A DNA stretch of 64,000 nucleotides. It comes from Sipunculus nudus. Taxonomy: Eukaryota; Annelida; Sipuncula; Golfingiida; Sipunculidae. Position 1 is the stretch's first letter, and each line of letters opens with the position of its first letter. The notes beneath the pieces are model-generated. The model saw only the letters and a program-made list of their open reading frames with translations. It was not told the origin of the DNA and did no database searches. A program made the position numbers and the translations under genes. The DNA lies in the NCBI GenBank assembly GCA_026874595.1, contig CM049307.1, positions 28,373,079-28,437,078 on the forward strand, read 5' to 3'. This document shows positions 21,751 to 33,448 of the stretch, one piece after another.

Positions 21751-21796
21751 TGACACGATGATCACTATAGGGCTCCGCTTGTCAAGCGGGGCCCTA

Positions 21797-24700
21797 ATTA
21801 ACTACAAACACACGCAGAGTTTAAAACCTATTCGGGATATTGACTGAGTGAATATCGAGGAGCGTTATTATTAATATTTTGTTAGTTTAACATAAAAATA
21901 CATAAGTTTTCTTGCTTCTTCAATCTTTTGTGCAGGTTCACTTTGATAAAACACTTAAAACTAAGCCATACGATTAACAAAACTCAATTAAAGTTATTTA
22001 CCGATACCACGTAATGAAACATTCAGAACTGCTTCGATTTTTTAGCAGGCATTTTACTTGCTCCTCAACTTTAAATATGTCACCAACCTAGACTATTTTT
22101 TGTTTAAAGTCAACGCGTTCGTAAGTCCACAAAAGTTCTAGGCCACCTTAGTTTTTTTATTATGAATTAAAATAGCCAGTCCTTTCCTACAAAATATTGT
22201 CATTTTGTTTGTTATTCTCATCGCTCTTAAGTCCTCTGCGTAACCCGATGATTTGAATGGAAATGAATGAATTGTCTTATGTACCTGAATGTCTTTCACT
22301 TTATTCACTTGTGTAGGCACAGCTGGGTCTTATAACTGACGGACAGGTGGGCGCTACCCTGACAAAATGTTATTATAAATATATGTTATAATTATAATAA
22401 ATAACCTTCAGAAAACGGTTATGATAAATGGATTCGTATTGATCTTATGTAAATTTAAGGCCTCTGTTCGGTTTATATATTGTCGTAATTTGGTGGTTAC
22501 GGCCTTTGACATCGGAACTGAAAGTCTCCGGTGCGGTTATACGACAAACGCCCGAAAAAATAAAAAGTTACATTGCAGGATGGAAAACCGAAGGCCACCG
22601 CCAGAGCCATTGAGAGTGCCTAGTATAAGTTATATTTAACTGTTTGTACGATCCATGTAAAATAAATAAATTTTAACTTTTTTAAACTTCTTAAGGACAG
22701 GATATGGTTGTTGGATTATTTCCAATCAAGAAAGATTGCTACCAAGAGTCTCCCTGTCACAGGCTTAACATTATCCCTCAGACAATGACTATGAGTCCTT
22801 GAAGGAAAGAAACTGAAATATGAATATGTTTTATGTCATAGTTTTAAGATTATTTTTTAACTATACTTTAACTTCATTCATGTTTAGCGTTTGGTGATTC
22901 GAACTGATATTCGATTGGTCGCTTGAGTGATACCTTGGAAATAATATAGTTGAAGAGAAAAAAAATCTAATTTCTTTCAAATGTGTTTCACTCAGAGGAG
23001 TTTCTGCATTTTTTCGACCATGGGGGTTGTAACAGTGTATGGGCCGAATCCATTTTTGTAACTGACAACCGAACAAATATCCTGAGAAAAATACCTGGGA
23101 CTTTCCCAACTGACGTGACCCCTGATCACTTCGTGCTGATTTAATGTAGCAGGGATCAAATGTCGGCACTGCTCCCTCAAACACACAATGATTTAGGTTT
23201 GTTTAGTGGTATAACGCACTGTGGTATAACAAGGAACTATATAGGATTCCGTCTAGGGAAAAAGAGTGCTAACAACAATATATTCCCACTATATTTTGCG
23301 GATGGTCAGAGCGGTTATCCCAAGAATGAAACTGTCCTGTTTGTACTTTCCTTTTGTATTTACATGCCCTAACCTCACAGAAACTTCTTAACCCCTCAGG
23401 GGGCTGCCATTTTTCAAACACACAAAAATCCGAATGTCGTAGGTCGCATGTCAGTATTAAGGTTATAAAGCTCATAAGGATAACAATGTTGGACATGGAC
23501 CAGTGGCCCGGACGATGAACTATGGGGCGGTTCCAATCGTACACTGCCATTGCCTTCCAAGGCAAATTGAGAACAAGAAAGAAACCTGAGAGATATAATT
23601 TGTCTTAACGACAAATTACCAATTTCCATCGATATAAAAATACCTAAAATCCTAAAGACTTATAATGAGATAACAATCATAGCGTACGGTTACCGTCACC
23701 TTCATGAAGTGTGACATCAACTTGTTGACGCCCCCTTCTATCGTCACTAACAACGTTGTTCAAGATTTTTGTTATGGAAATGTTAAAACTTGGCCAACTG
23801 CCTCGTTTGATGTCGACAAACAACTTTTTATAAAATATTTCTAATACGCATTTTATATTATTCGATGTGTACTTAGCCTTTGGTTGCTCAGAACACGTTT
23901 TCTTGTTGATTCTTTTTCAATGACGTCTCCATACACATCACATATAGGTGTGTAATTAGGCCACTCTTCATATACTTCTGGGATAACGGAACACATTTAG
24001 TTATGTTTCGTTCCATGTTGCATCAGATTACAAAGTGCCGTCGGGGGTCAATGTATCTTCGTGGGGAGGGGATCTATAGATCTATAGATCTATTATATAC
24101 AAAGTAATTGTATATTATGCTACACTCAGAAAGAAACCAAAGTCTAAAACTCTAATTATTAATATATTTCATTTTCAATATATAAATATTATGCTCTGAA
24201 AAGCCGGGGGGGGGGAATAATAACATCCCATAACATAATAAAAGGAGGGAGGAAATATACTCCCATCTTCATGTATTGACGCACCTGCAAAGTGAACCCG
24301 GATACCAATGACATCTGACCTAGCTGAGCGCTTAATACTTTGCATCCGGAGTCCAGGATTCCGTTCAAATTTGTAACTGGAGTTTCCGCTAGACGGCAGG
24401 CTATACTTCTGAAATGATAGACATAAAGGAGGCTTGCTTTGGTAATAAATCCCCTCATTAACCAAAATGCCACCAAGGAAGTAGATACAACGATAGTTGA
24501 TGATGGAATTGGATATCAAAGCACTTTAATCCAGTTTACTGGTCAAGGATGTGATCAAGCGGAAAGAATCGCCAAGATATGAAAGCGGGGCACCTGTGTG
24601 ACAATGATTAAATAAACTGACGAGATCGTATAGCAAGCAACACTCGCCACTGCCTACGTAACTGTATCCTGAAATTAGCTGACCAGTTCTTTGATTATCT

Positions 24701-25476
24701 AGTCCTATAGATGATAATAGCCCTGATCATATGACAGTATATGACGCTAGTGTTTCCGCCGAAGGAAAGACTTCTTTAACGAACCGTATCTTCATTCGCC
24801 ATTAATGAGAGATTCAATAATATTTTAATTAGGCTTTGGCCGTGAAAGCAGCCGTTACATTCAGCCGGTTAATGTTATTCTGGCATTACACTGTAAGTGA
24901 TGACTAATAAACACAATGAACACGTGAAAGAATTAACAAATTCAATTTGCATGACGACTTTAAACTTTTCCTGTGCTTGTTAAGGCAAAAACAAGCAAAA
25001 TTGCCAAGAGGCGTGTACAACAACCCGAGTGTTTAACTAATATATCCAGTGGTTACTTTGATCTTTCTTAGAATATTGTAGCTGCTGTTAGGCACTTTGC
25101 ACACACATACACAGGGAAACTGTTGCTATTGCGTGAGGATCTTTTTTTTTTTCATAATTGGACAAACTTATGGTATTAACCAACAATAGCAGTATGAGAT
25201 ATCTTTGATAAAGATTAATTACTATTGTGTACAGTTATTAACCAGGGTTACATTTACATAATATATGTCTTATATCTACATAAGCTTGAATTTTATTGGT
25301 ATGTTTTAAATCTTATGCAGATTATTACACCATCAACAAAGACTAAAAGAAAGGAACAAATATTATCTTTTACAGACAAACCTTTATTGCAGTAAAAAAA
25401 GCTGGTATTTTGCTAATCACAATGCAGATTTCCTGAATTCTCCTGCTCCTCCTTAACTTAGAAACTGTTTGAACAT
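21797..25476. other. Stretch without recognised genes
   Basis: No supported gene. Several overlapping frames of 95-115 codons on both strands (22861-23565 and 24175-24519) show no motif and mutually overlap. A (GATCTATA)3 patch lies at about 24071-24092 and a short G-run at 24206-24214. A dispersed repeat copy lies at 22588-22665. A T-run is at 25141-25151. Confidence 0.55.
22588..22665 (+). repeat. Dispersed repeat family copy 3
   Basis: ACCGAAGGCCACCGCCAGAG, CCATTGAGAGTGCC, TAGTATAAGTTATATTTAAC and TACGATCCATGTAAAAT correspond in order to the copies at 14641, 17027 and 46854. Confidence 0.45.
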
Positions 25477-25607
25477 TGTTACGAAGACATATTGTTCAGG
25501 GGAAAACATTTGGCCGATCCTGGATTCGAACCAATAACGGTGGCGCACAAATCCGGCAAGCTTCACTAGCGAGACAGTTCGGTCCGCTTTTATGTCACCC
25601 CGTAACA
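25477..25607 (-). repeat. TRIM 3' LTR (131 bp)
   Basis: It matches the other LTR except for a 25-base deletion that removed the A box and a few substitutions. The B box reads as a perfect GGTTCGAATCC on the minus strand, at about 25522-25532. Confidence 0.8.
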
Positions 25608-25618
25608 CACCCCTTCTT
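25608..25618 (-). other. TRIM polypurine tract
   Basis: AAGAAGGGGTG on the minus strand directly precedes the 3' LTR start TGTTACGG. This is the position and composition of a plus-strand primer in LTR elements. Confidence 0.65.
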
Positions 25619-25709
25619 AAAAACGTTCTGCTATCAGAACAAACTAATTATCCCAGGAGTCACACTTTGGTGAGCTTATTCCCTGGGCCGCAAAGTTAAC
25701 CGTCATCTT

Positions 25710-25722
25710 GGACGAGCCCCCA
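25710..25722 (-). other. TRIM primer-binding site, tRNA-Pro type
   Basis: TGGGGGCTCGTCC on the minus strand starts two bases after the 5' LTR end and equals the first 13 bases of the tRNA-Pro primer site known from murine leukaemia virus. The Gypsy copy at 7391-7410 has a closely similar site. Confidence 0.8.
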
Positions 25723-25724
25723 TT

Positions 25725-25880
25725 TGTTACGAAGACAAATTGTTCAGGGGAAAATACTGGGCCGATCCGGAATTCGAACCCATGTCGGTAGCGCACAAGT
25801 CTGGCGTACCAACCGCTTCGCTAGCAAAGCAAGCTTCACTAGCGAGACAGTTCGGTCCGCTTTTATGTCACCCCGTAACA
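25725..25880 (-). repeat. TRIM 5' LTR (156 bp) with A and B boxes
   Basis: On the minus strand TAGCGAAGCGG matches the Pol III A box TRGCNNAGYGG. About 44 bases downstream GGTTCGAATTC matches the B box at 10 of 11 positions. A GCG/CGC D-stem can pair around the A box. Spacing is that of a tRNA gene. Confidence 0.75.
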
Positions 25881-26349
25881 AAATACAGACTGTAATGTCA
25901 CAATCTGGGGTTGTATTAAAACATGGTGCAAAATTTAACTATATTTTTACGTATTCAGATCTTAGTTTCTATTCCCGAGTGTTTTTGGTCGAAAAGAGGG
26001 AGGGGGGGGGGATCCACCCCTAGATGTTTTTCAGGATGTCGTTGGATATTATTTTAGTGAGTCAACCTTAAATAGGAACCAGCGATGTCAGTTAAACCAT
26101 GCAGACCCCTGGGATACGAAGGAAGCTGTCATCTAAATGTCGTAGATGCCCCGAGGCGGGGGACTCACTGGGTCAAGTGGGTTCAATTACACTGATGCGG
26201 TCTCCGGTTATGACTTGAGACTGATTAATATTGTCAGAATGAGCTGAATAATCAAAGATTCAAGCGTGTCATCACAAGAAAATCGAAGTTTCCGTGACCT
26301 CCAAAACCCAAGAAGGAGGAGCACCCCCTGCCTACAAACAGCATGGTTA
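25881..26349. other. Short stretch without a gene
   Basis: No gene seen. A G-rich run lies at about 25997-26011. The 99-codon frame over 25724-26023 is mostly TRIM LTR. Confidence 0.55.
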
Positions 26350-28385
26350 ATGGCTCTTGCAAATCACAGTCAGCGTGGTGTCATTGCTCTTGCAATTCGT
26401 AGTCAGTATGTGTAATGGCTCCGGCAAATCAGTTAGCATGGTGTCATGGCTCTGGCAAAACACAGTCAGGTCAGCATGGTAATTGCTCTGGTATATCACA
26501 GTCAGTACAGCATGGTTAATGGTTGTGGTAGAAAAGATTAGCTTGGTGTCATGGCTGTTATAGAAAACGATCAGCATGGTGTCTTGACTGTTATAGAACA
26601 CAGTCAGCATGGTGTCATGGCTATGATAGAACAAAGCATGCATGGTATGGCTGTGATAAAACAAAGTCAGCATGGTATGTCTGTGATAAAACACATCCGC
26701 ATGGTATCATGGCTGTGATAGAACACAGTCAGCATTGTGTCATGGCTATGATAGAACACAGTCAGCATTGTGTCATGGCTATATAGAACACAGTCAGCAT
26801 TGTGTAATTGCTATGATAGAACACAATCAGCATGGTGTTATGGCTGTGAAAAAACACAATCAGTATTCTATGGCTGTTAAAGAACACAGTAAGCATGGTG
26901 TCATGGATATGAAAGAACGCAGTAAGCATGGTATGGCTGTGATAGAACACAGTCAGCATGGTGTCATGGCTGCCATAGAACACGGTCAGTATGGTGTCAT
27001 TGCTGTCAGAGAAACTAGTCAGCATGGTGTTATTGTTGTCATAGAACACGGTCAGTATGGAGTCATTGCTGTCAGAGAAACTAGTCAGTATGGTGTCATG
27101 CATGGCTATGATAGAACACAGTCAGCATTGTATGGCTGTAATGGAACATAGTCAGCATTGTGATATGGCTGTCATAGATCACAGTCAGCATGTTGCAATT
27201 GCTATTATAGAACACAGTCAGCATTGTATGGCTGTGATAGAAAACAGTCAGCATGGTATGGCTGTGATAGAACACAGTCAGCATGGTGTAATGGTATGGC
27301 TGTGATAGATCACAGTCAGCATGGTGTCATGGCTATGATAGAACACAGTCAGCATGGTATTATGGCTGTGATTGAACACAGTCAGCATTGTGTCATGGCT
27401 ATGATAGAACACAGTCAGCATGGTATCATGGCTGTGATTGAACACAGTCAGCATTGTGTCATGGCTGTGATAGAACACAGTCAGCATGGCATGGCTGTCA
27501 GAGAAACTAGTCAGCATGGTGTTATTGTTGTCATAGAACACAGTCAGTATGGTGTCATGCATGGCTATGATAGAACACAGTCAGCATTGTATGGCTGTAA
27601 TGGAACACAGTCAGCATGGTGATATGGTTGTCATAGATCACAGTCAGCATGGTGTAATTGCTATGATAGAATACAGTCAGCATGGTTTGGCTGTGAAAGA
27701 ACACAGTAAGCATAGTGTCATGGCTGTGATAGAACACAGTCAGCATGGTATGGCTGTAATAGAACACAGTCAGCATGGTATGGCTGTGATAGATCACAGT
27801 CAGCATGGTGTCATGGCTATGATAGACCACAGTCAGCATGGTATCATGGCTAATATAGAACACAGTCAGCATGGTGTCATTGCTTTGATAGAACACAGTC
27901 AGCATGGTGTCATGGCTATGATAGAACACAGTCAGCATGGTATGGCTGTGATAGATCACAGTCGGCATGGTGTAATGGCTATGATAAAACAGAGTCACTC
28001 AGCATGGTATGGCTGTGATAGCTAGAACACAGTCACTCAGCATGGTGTCATGGCTATGATAGATCACAGTCAGCATGGTATGGCTGTAATAGATCACAGT
28101 CAGCATGGTGTCATGGCTATGATAGATCACAGTCAGCATGGTGTCATGGCTATGATAGAACACAGTCAGCATGGTGTCATGGCTATGATAGAACACAGTC
28201 AGCATGGTGTCATGGCTACGATAGAACACAGTCAGCATGGTGTCATGGCTATGATAGAACACAGTCAGCATGGTGTCATGGCTACGATAGAACACAGTCA
28301 GCATGATTTCATTGCTTTGATAGAACACAGTCAGCATGGTTTAATAGCTGTGGTAGATCATAGACAGCATGGTATACTATTTTTG
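26350..28385 (+). repeat. 33/27-bp minisatellite, about 2 kb
   Basis: The array is roughly 60 units of the type ATGGCTATGATAGAACACAG + TCAGCATGGTGTC. Units of 33 bp alternate with 27-bp units that lack six bases (GTCATG). The left end (26350-26700) is more degenerate and the right end (28050-28300) most regular. Both unit sizes are multiples of three, so open frames up to 158 codons run along both strands, giving EHSQHGVMAMI repeats on plus and MLTVFYHSHDT repeats on minus. There is no signal peptide, splice pattern or non-repeat domain, and I regard it as non-coding. Confidence 0.92.
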
Positions 28386-28764
28386 ACAAATAATAGTTAA
28401 CATTGTGTCCTGTATGTTTATACATGTATTCAAGATAGTACACAATACTGCTAGAACTGCAGTACAGCAGAATATATCACGGAAAACGTCAGAGCTGTCT
28501 GACTGACTAGAATTTCTAGAACGACCTCATTGTAACTGTGCGGTACGTGGTCAAATGAGCAGGTGAATCCTCTGTAATACAGCCGGGATGAAATCCTGAC
28601 TGTCCCAGATCCCTCCAGCCTCCACAAAGAACATCATCAAAGATACTTCAAGATCATAATACCTAAACAGGCGCATCCAGTCCTTCTCAGTGAATGAAAC
28701 TCAGGTGCGGATTCAGGATTTTTTTTTCCAAAATTGGGTTGTCAGAAGATGTCTAGGCACAGTC
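28386..28764. other. Unassigned flank of the minisatellite
   Basis: About 380 bases with no recognisable gene, repeat or structural RNA. Confidence 0.5.
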
Positions 28765-28765
28765 C

Positions 28766-28846
<81 letters not shown>
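28765..28846. repeat. Compound (ATCT)n-(TA)n microsatellite
   Basis: About nine ATCT units run directly into about 23 TA units. Confidence 0.95.
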
Positions 28847-28848
<2 letters not shown>

Positions 28849-31800
28849 GTGAAATATATAACATTTATATAATCTCCCGGATTCCAAGCATATCAGTGGC
28901 GAACTTTTGTTACAATAAATGTAATAAAGGAGTATATTTATGGTAACACATTGAATGTTCACTTTTTTTATATTCTGCATTCTTTGATCAAAGTGTAAAA
29001 GTGTTCCATAGTCTTTGTCATTGAAGATAATAGTACGAATAGATAATCAGTAATGACAGGCAGGCGAGTGAATTACGGGCACGCAATGTTATGAGCCACT
29101 TAAAGCGGCGTAAATCCCATTACAGACGTCTATGTACTGAAGAAAATACCTTGGACTATTTATAAAAATAGGTCAGAAAATGTGGATCCCCCCGCACACA
29201 GGCTGTTTGTTTTATTGCTATACACATGTTAATTATGTGTGGGGTGGAGTACCTGCCAAAATAATCGGAACATATTGAACACGGACATCCGGTTCAAAAT
29301 GAGATGAACAAGAGTTTTGAAAAGGGCGTATTGCAACTAGTATAGTCCTTTAAATCCCAACCAACTTAGGTTACATGTTGTTTTGTTTGCCAATTTTGAC
29401 AAACAGCTTGAAGATGAATTAACCCCACTACCCAATGAATATCTCGTTCACAGAGTTATAAAAAGTATTCCTGACAGGAATTACACATATAGTAAGTCAG
29501 AAAAGCACAAACGTTTTACAAAAAAGCTGGCTTTCAAAAGATGTGGCGGGCGATCAGAAGGTGTACAAGGATTTAAAATACATAGTGTCATATAGTATGG
29601 AAGCATATAGTTGTTGGTCCGGGGGGGGGGGGGGGCGGAGTCCGCGCTTGAACTTCTTTGGATTGAAATGATAAAATCACAAATCTTCAAGAATGCACCA
29701 AGAAGAGTTATCAATATAACACAACAGCATGATGAAATCCCAAGCGCTTAAATCCTTATTATATGGAAAATACCCGATAGGAAAATGAATATTTTGGGCA
29801 CCTATATTGTGACCTACGGCATCTCCGTACGAAGCTGAAGCATATAAGGCGTTTGTAATAACTGATGACGCACATCATTATTTTACGTCCCTGATGATTT
29901 TAATTAAACTTTTAACGCCCACGTACATCTGCTATTGATTCCACCATAGTCATAATGGAGCAACGGGATTATGCTGTGGCTACTATCTTTGAAATGATGG
30001 AAGCGATAAAACATGTCTCAAGCAATTTCCTCCACTAGAATATGCTTTGCATGGCAATGGCATTTTCTCTCAAACTGAATAGGTAAAATCATGGAATAAA
30101 GCATCTCCTGCTGACGACTGAGTCAATTATGTACGTATTATTTCAATAAATATGGCTGCAGGTAGTGACATTATTTATGTTTAAATGAACGAGAACAATA
30201 ACGCAGAGACATTATGCAATGAACCTTATACTTTATAACTGATGATTGATACAGACGGAAGTAATCTTAGCAAACGAGATGTTGTTAAAATAGCTTAATC
30301 TGAAATTTCCATGATACACTAATGTAACATTCGTGTGGCAGCAGCAGCAGAAGAAGTTTACGCTCGTCGAGCAGCTATGGGTTGCTGTGGTCAAGACCTC
30401 AGCCCTGTGCGCTCCTTAAGCTAGCCATGACAACATGACACTCAGGCCTTCGGAAATAAACTGATAGGGCCTGGAGTCATGATGGCAGTTACAACAGAAC
30501 GCCCATTCTAAGGGTCGGATCAAAATATTTCCTGTCTGGTATTATTTGGCATCACAGGCTTATATGGTCGTATTATATGTATTTAATATCGAAGAAAAAG
30601 GGTTGTTACACAAAAATTATTACATTTATTACCTCCTTTCGTCACTGTGGCACCGATTCACGTGAAGCGGTACTTCTCGTTGGAAACTGACGTGTCATGA
30701 CGGGGTCGTGTATGTAAACTTGGAAGTCCGAAACCGGAAACCAAGGAATTGTTTTATAAATGATGCAGTTTAAAGCATATACAAAATGCTAACGCTTCAA
30801 TACGGTTTTGCTTTTCCCCGAGAGAATAAGATCTTTACTATCATTCTGTGAACAATTATAGTTATTCATTCTTCGATCTGAAAGTTATGGACGATTTTGT
30901 GCTCGGAAGCCATCTCGGAAGTCACTGAGAAGTGCTGGGATGTGATTCAAATATGTATAACTCGGAAGTCACAGAGACGCACTGGTTAACTTGTGGTCAG
31001 TTAAGAGCCACAGCCCAAATGCAGTTTCATTATAATTATAGTTGGATGCATATATTTAAATTGCTTATGCATGATTCTGCTTTTAATGAGTGTATAATAC
31101 AATACATGATACAAAATCGGAAAACTATGTTCTCAATTTTTTTATTTGTAAATTTAATATAAATGTATACAGATATGTGGGTTAAAGATATTTATATTTA
31201 CATGGGCAGGGCATGGGAGGGGATGATTTTAATTCTTAAAATATATAATGTAAAGAGTACATTTTGAGCCACCTTAAACAAAAGATAATGAGGATTTTCT
31301 GTTCCGCAACTATTCTCCTATATGTTTTTGAAAAATGTATTCAACCTTTAGGTTGTTGGGCTTTAATATTTATAATTCTATAAAATTACGGTATAAACTG
31401 GATAATCCAAATATCCAATAGTTTGTAACATGTTAATGTCAATGATGAAATACGCGTCTATACATTTATAACTTGCAAAATGTCACCTTTTAAAGTAGAA
31501 CTCGTTTAAAATAATTGATATGTTTAAGTCTTATAACAATCTTTGCATTTTACCTACTTTTGTGATCTGTGAGTGCACAGGCTCGGGCAGCAGAGCACAG
31601 TGCGTGAGTCCGAGTACCAGCCGAGGAGCCGTGTTATGACCGAGAAAAGTGACATGTGATAACAGAAAGACTCCATCTCTCAATATACTAGTATATTTTT
31701 TTATGCTCTCTAAGTGGAGTAAAAATCACAGACTTGTTCATTAATATCGCCAACTTATGAACTGGAAAGTAATAGATTTAATAATGTAATTGCTAGGGGA

Positions 31801-33392
31801 TAAAAAGGTAATATGAAAATAAATGAAAATTAATTACGAATAAATGGGAAAAGAACTCGATACGTCTGAACGGGATTGCGCCCCCTATGGATGTACCACT
31901 GAATAATAAATATGGTATAATAAACCCTAATATAGCATTAAAAATACAGTTTTAAATTACGATGTCATTCAATATAAATGAATAACATACTAATACATGT
32001 GTGATTATAAAATCTGATCGATTTGTAAATTAAGCAAATAATTATTTTTTTAAACTCAAATTAATTCTTGTACAAGTTTTTAACACTTCCTTCAAACTTT
32101 TTCAATCTTGTATTTATATTCTAATAATTTCACTCCTGATGTTTCAACATAACATATCAACTTCAGATAAATGGATATTTAATAATATTTTAAAGTATAT
32201 TTGCAACTGATTTCACTCTCAAGCGTTATAATATATGCATGATAAGGGCATCTAAACAGAATGTGCTCCCTTCAACTTCGTATTACTGTACGATTACAAC
32301 GATCTCGATAAAAATTTCATGCATGCGGTTTTGAGTACAGAGGAGATCATTGAATGTCAAATCTTTGATAAATAACCATATAGAATCTTTATCGACACGT
32401 ATGACATTTGGGGCTTCAAGTAAAATTCTGTCTAGAGGTGACCTGGTGTCTTAAAGATGCTACGGGATATAGGCATTTTAATGAACCTGTTGCTTATCTA
32501 AGATTCATACCTTGAAATTCCACATAAAAATGATGACACCATGCAATAATGGAACCAAACCGTTTTGATAAATAAAGTTAGATATTTACCGCTAAGATAA
32601 ATATTTCAAATACAAATATAAATTATTCCTATTCTACTTTTGCTGTTTAGTCATTTTTTATCTTTATATAATCCATCTGAATATTCCGTGCATGCTCACT
32701 ATTTTTATTTGATTCTTATATTTTAATCCTCAGAAACAAAATTAACAGATAGGATGCTTTTTCTTAGGTCTGGTAATCACCGGTCTATAGTCTGAATTCT
32801 CGATACAGTAGCACCGTGCGCTTTTGGACCTCCTTCCCTTCGGACTTAATAGTTGCTGGTATCAGTTTCTATTATTAAACAGAATTTTTTTATATCTATA
32901 ACATTTGCTCTTTGCTCATTTATTTTTAAACATTTACTGAACTTTACTGGCTATGTCAAATGTTTTGTATAATGTTTTATTGATTTGTTGTTGATTTTTT
33001 TCAATTGACGTATTTTACAATATATCTTTAAAAAGTATTGATGTTTGTGCCCTGCGGTTTCACAAATTTTCAGAACATTAATTTGATGAATATCGTACCT
33101 AACAAAAAAACGTACCTATCTGCAAAACAGAAACTATTGTTTTTATATTATCAAAAAAATTTACAATCGGCATCATATCTATTTACACATGCATTGTGTA
33201 TTTCTCTCTGTCAAGGTATTGCTAATGTTTGTGTTTTCTTTTTAAATTTGCAGGATACGTCTGATGAAATCATTATCAAACAAATTATTGTAAAGCATCA
33301 TGTATATTATGCTATTTTGGCAAAATTTCAAAACATGAATTGAAACAGGTTCCATTCACATAGGAACATATAGGGGAAAATATCACATTTTG

Positions 33393-33395
<3 letters not shown>
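28847..33395. other. AT-rich gene-poor stretch
   Basis: About 4.5 kb with no supported coding region. A G-run of 15 lies at 29621-29635. A short imperfect duplication containing CTCGGAAGTCAC lies at about 30911-30975. All frames are under 105 codons and lack motifs. Confidence 0.55.
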
Positions 33396-33438
<43 letters not shown>

Positions 33439-33448
33439 ATATATATAT
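33396..33448. repeat. (TA)n microsatellite with inverted flanks
   Basis: A TA run is broken by GTATGTA at 33431-33437. It is flanked by TTGATTTATATA on the left and TATATAAATCAA on the right, so the whole tract is palindromic over about 65 bases. Confidence 0.85.

Larger units (their letters stand above)
20143..21796. mobile_element. Pearl-like (Helentron-associated type) element
   Basis: The element begins near GAGGGCCCCGCGC at 20141-20153. It ends in a strong hairpin GGGCTCCGCTTG/CAAGCGGGGCCC at 21769-21793, followed by TAATT. Between them are a 39-bp-arm palindrome (20188-20266), nine head-to-tail units of about 145 bp, and an ACGG-type microsatellite (21718-21750). This layout of left flank, core satellite units, ACGG microsatellite and right hairpin is that described for pearl elements of oysters and relatives. 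No protein is encoded. The family name is by layout; a sequence search would settle it. Confidence 0.65.
25477..25880 (-). mobile_element. Miniature LTR retrotransposon (TRIM) with tRNA-like LTRs
   Basis: Read on the minus strand this 404-bp element has a 5' LTR (25880-25725), two spacer bases, a tRNA-Pro-type primer-binding site TGGGGGCTCGTCC (25722-25710), an internal part of only 117 bp, a polypurine tract AAGAAGGGGTG (25618-25608) and a 3' LTR (25607-25477). Both LTRs start TGTTACGGGGTGACATAAAA and end TTCGTAACA. The LTR holds a tRNA-like segment with a Pol III A box (TAGCGAAGCGG) and B box (GGTTCGAATTC in one copy, GGTTCGAATCC in the other). No protein is encoded. Known TRIM elements of plants and animals have this size, and plant Cassandra TRIMs carry a 5S RNA-like segment, so a tRNA-like version is a plausible analogue. 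Flanking bases (AACAT and AAATA) give no exact target duplication. Confidence 0.75.

Noticed and set aside
22861-23565. Overlapping frames of 64-107 codons on both strands
   Set aside because: Mutually overlapping, no motif, no usable splice signals, unremarkable composition.
24175-24519. Two overlapping minus-strand frames of 114 and 95 codons
   Set aside because: Neither shows a domain; the C-terminal part runs into a G-run and AT-rich sequence.
26350-28385. Regular repeats that might suggest a CRISPR array
   Set aside because: Units are contiguous with no unique spacers, variable by substitution, and the context is an animal genome; it is a minisatellite.
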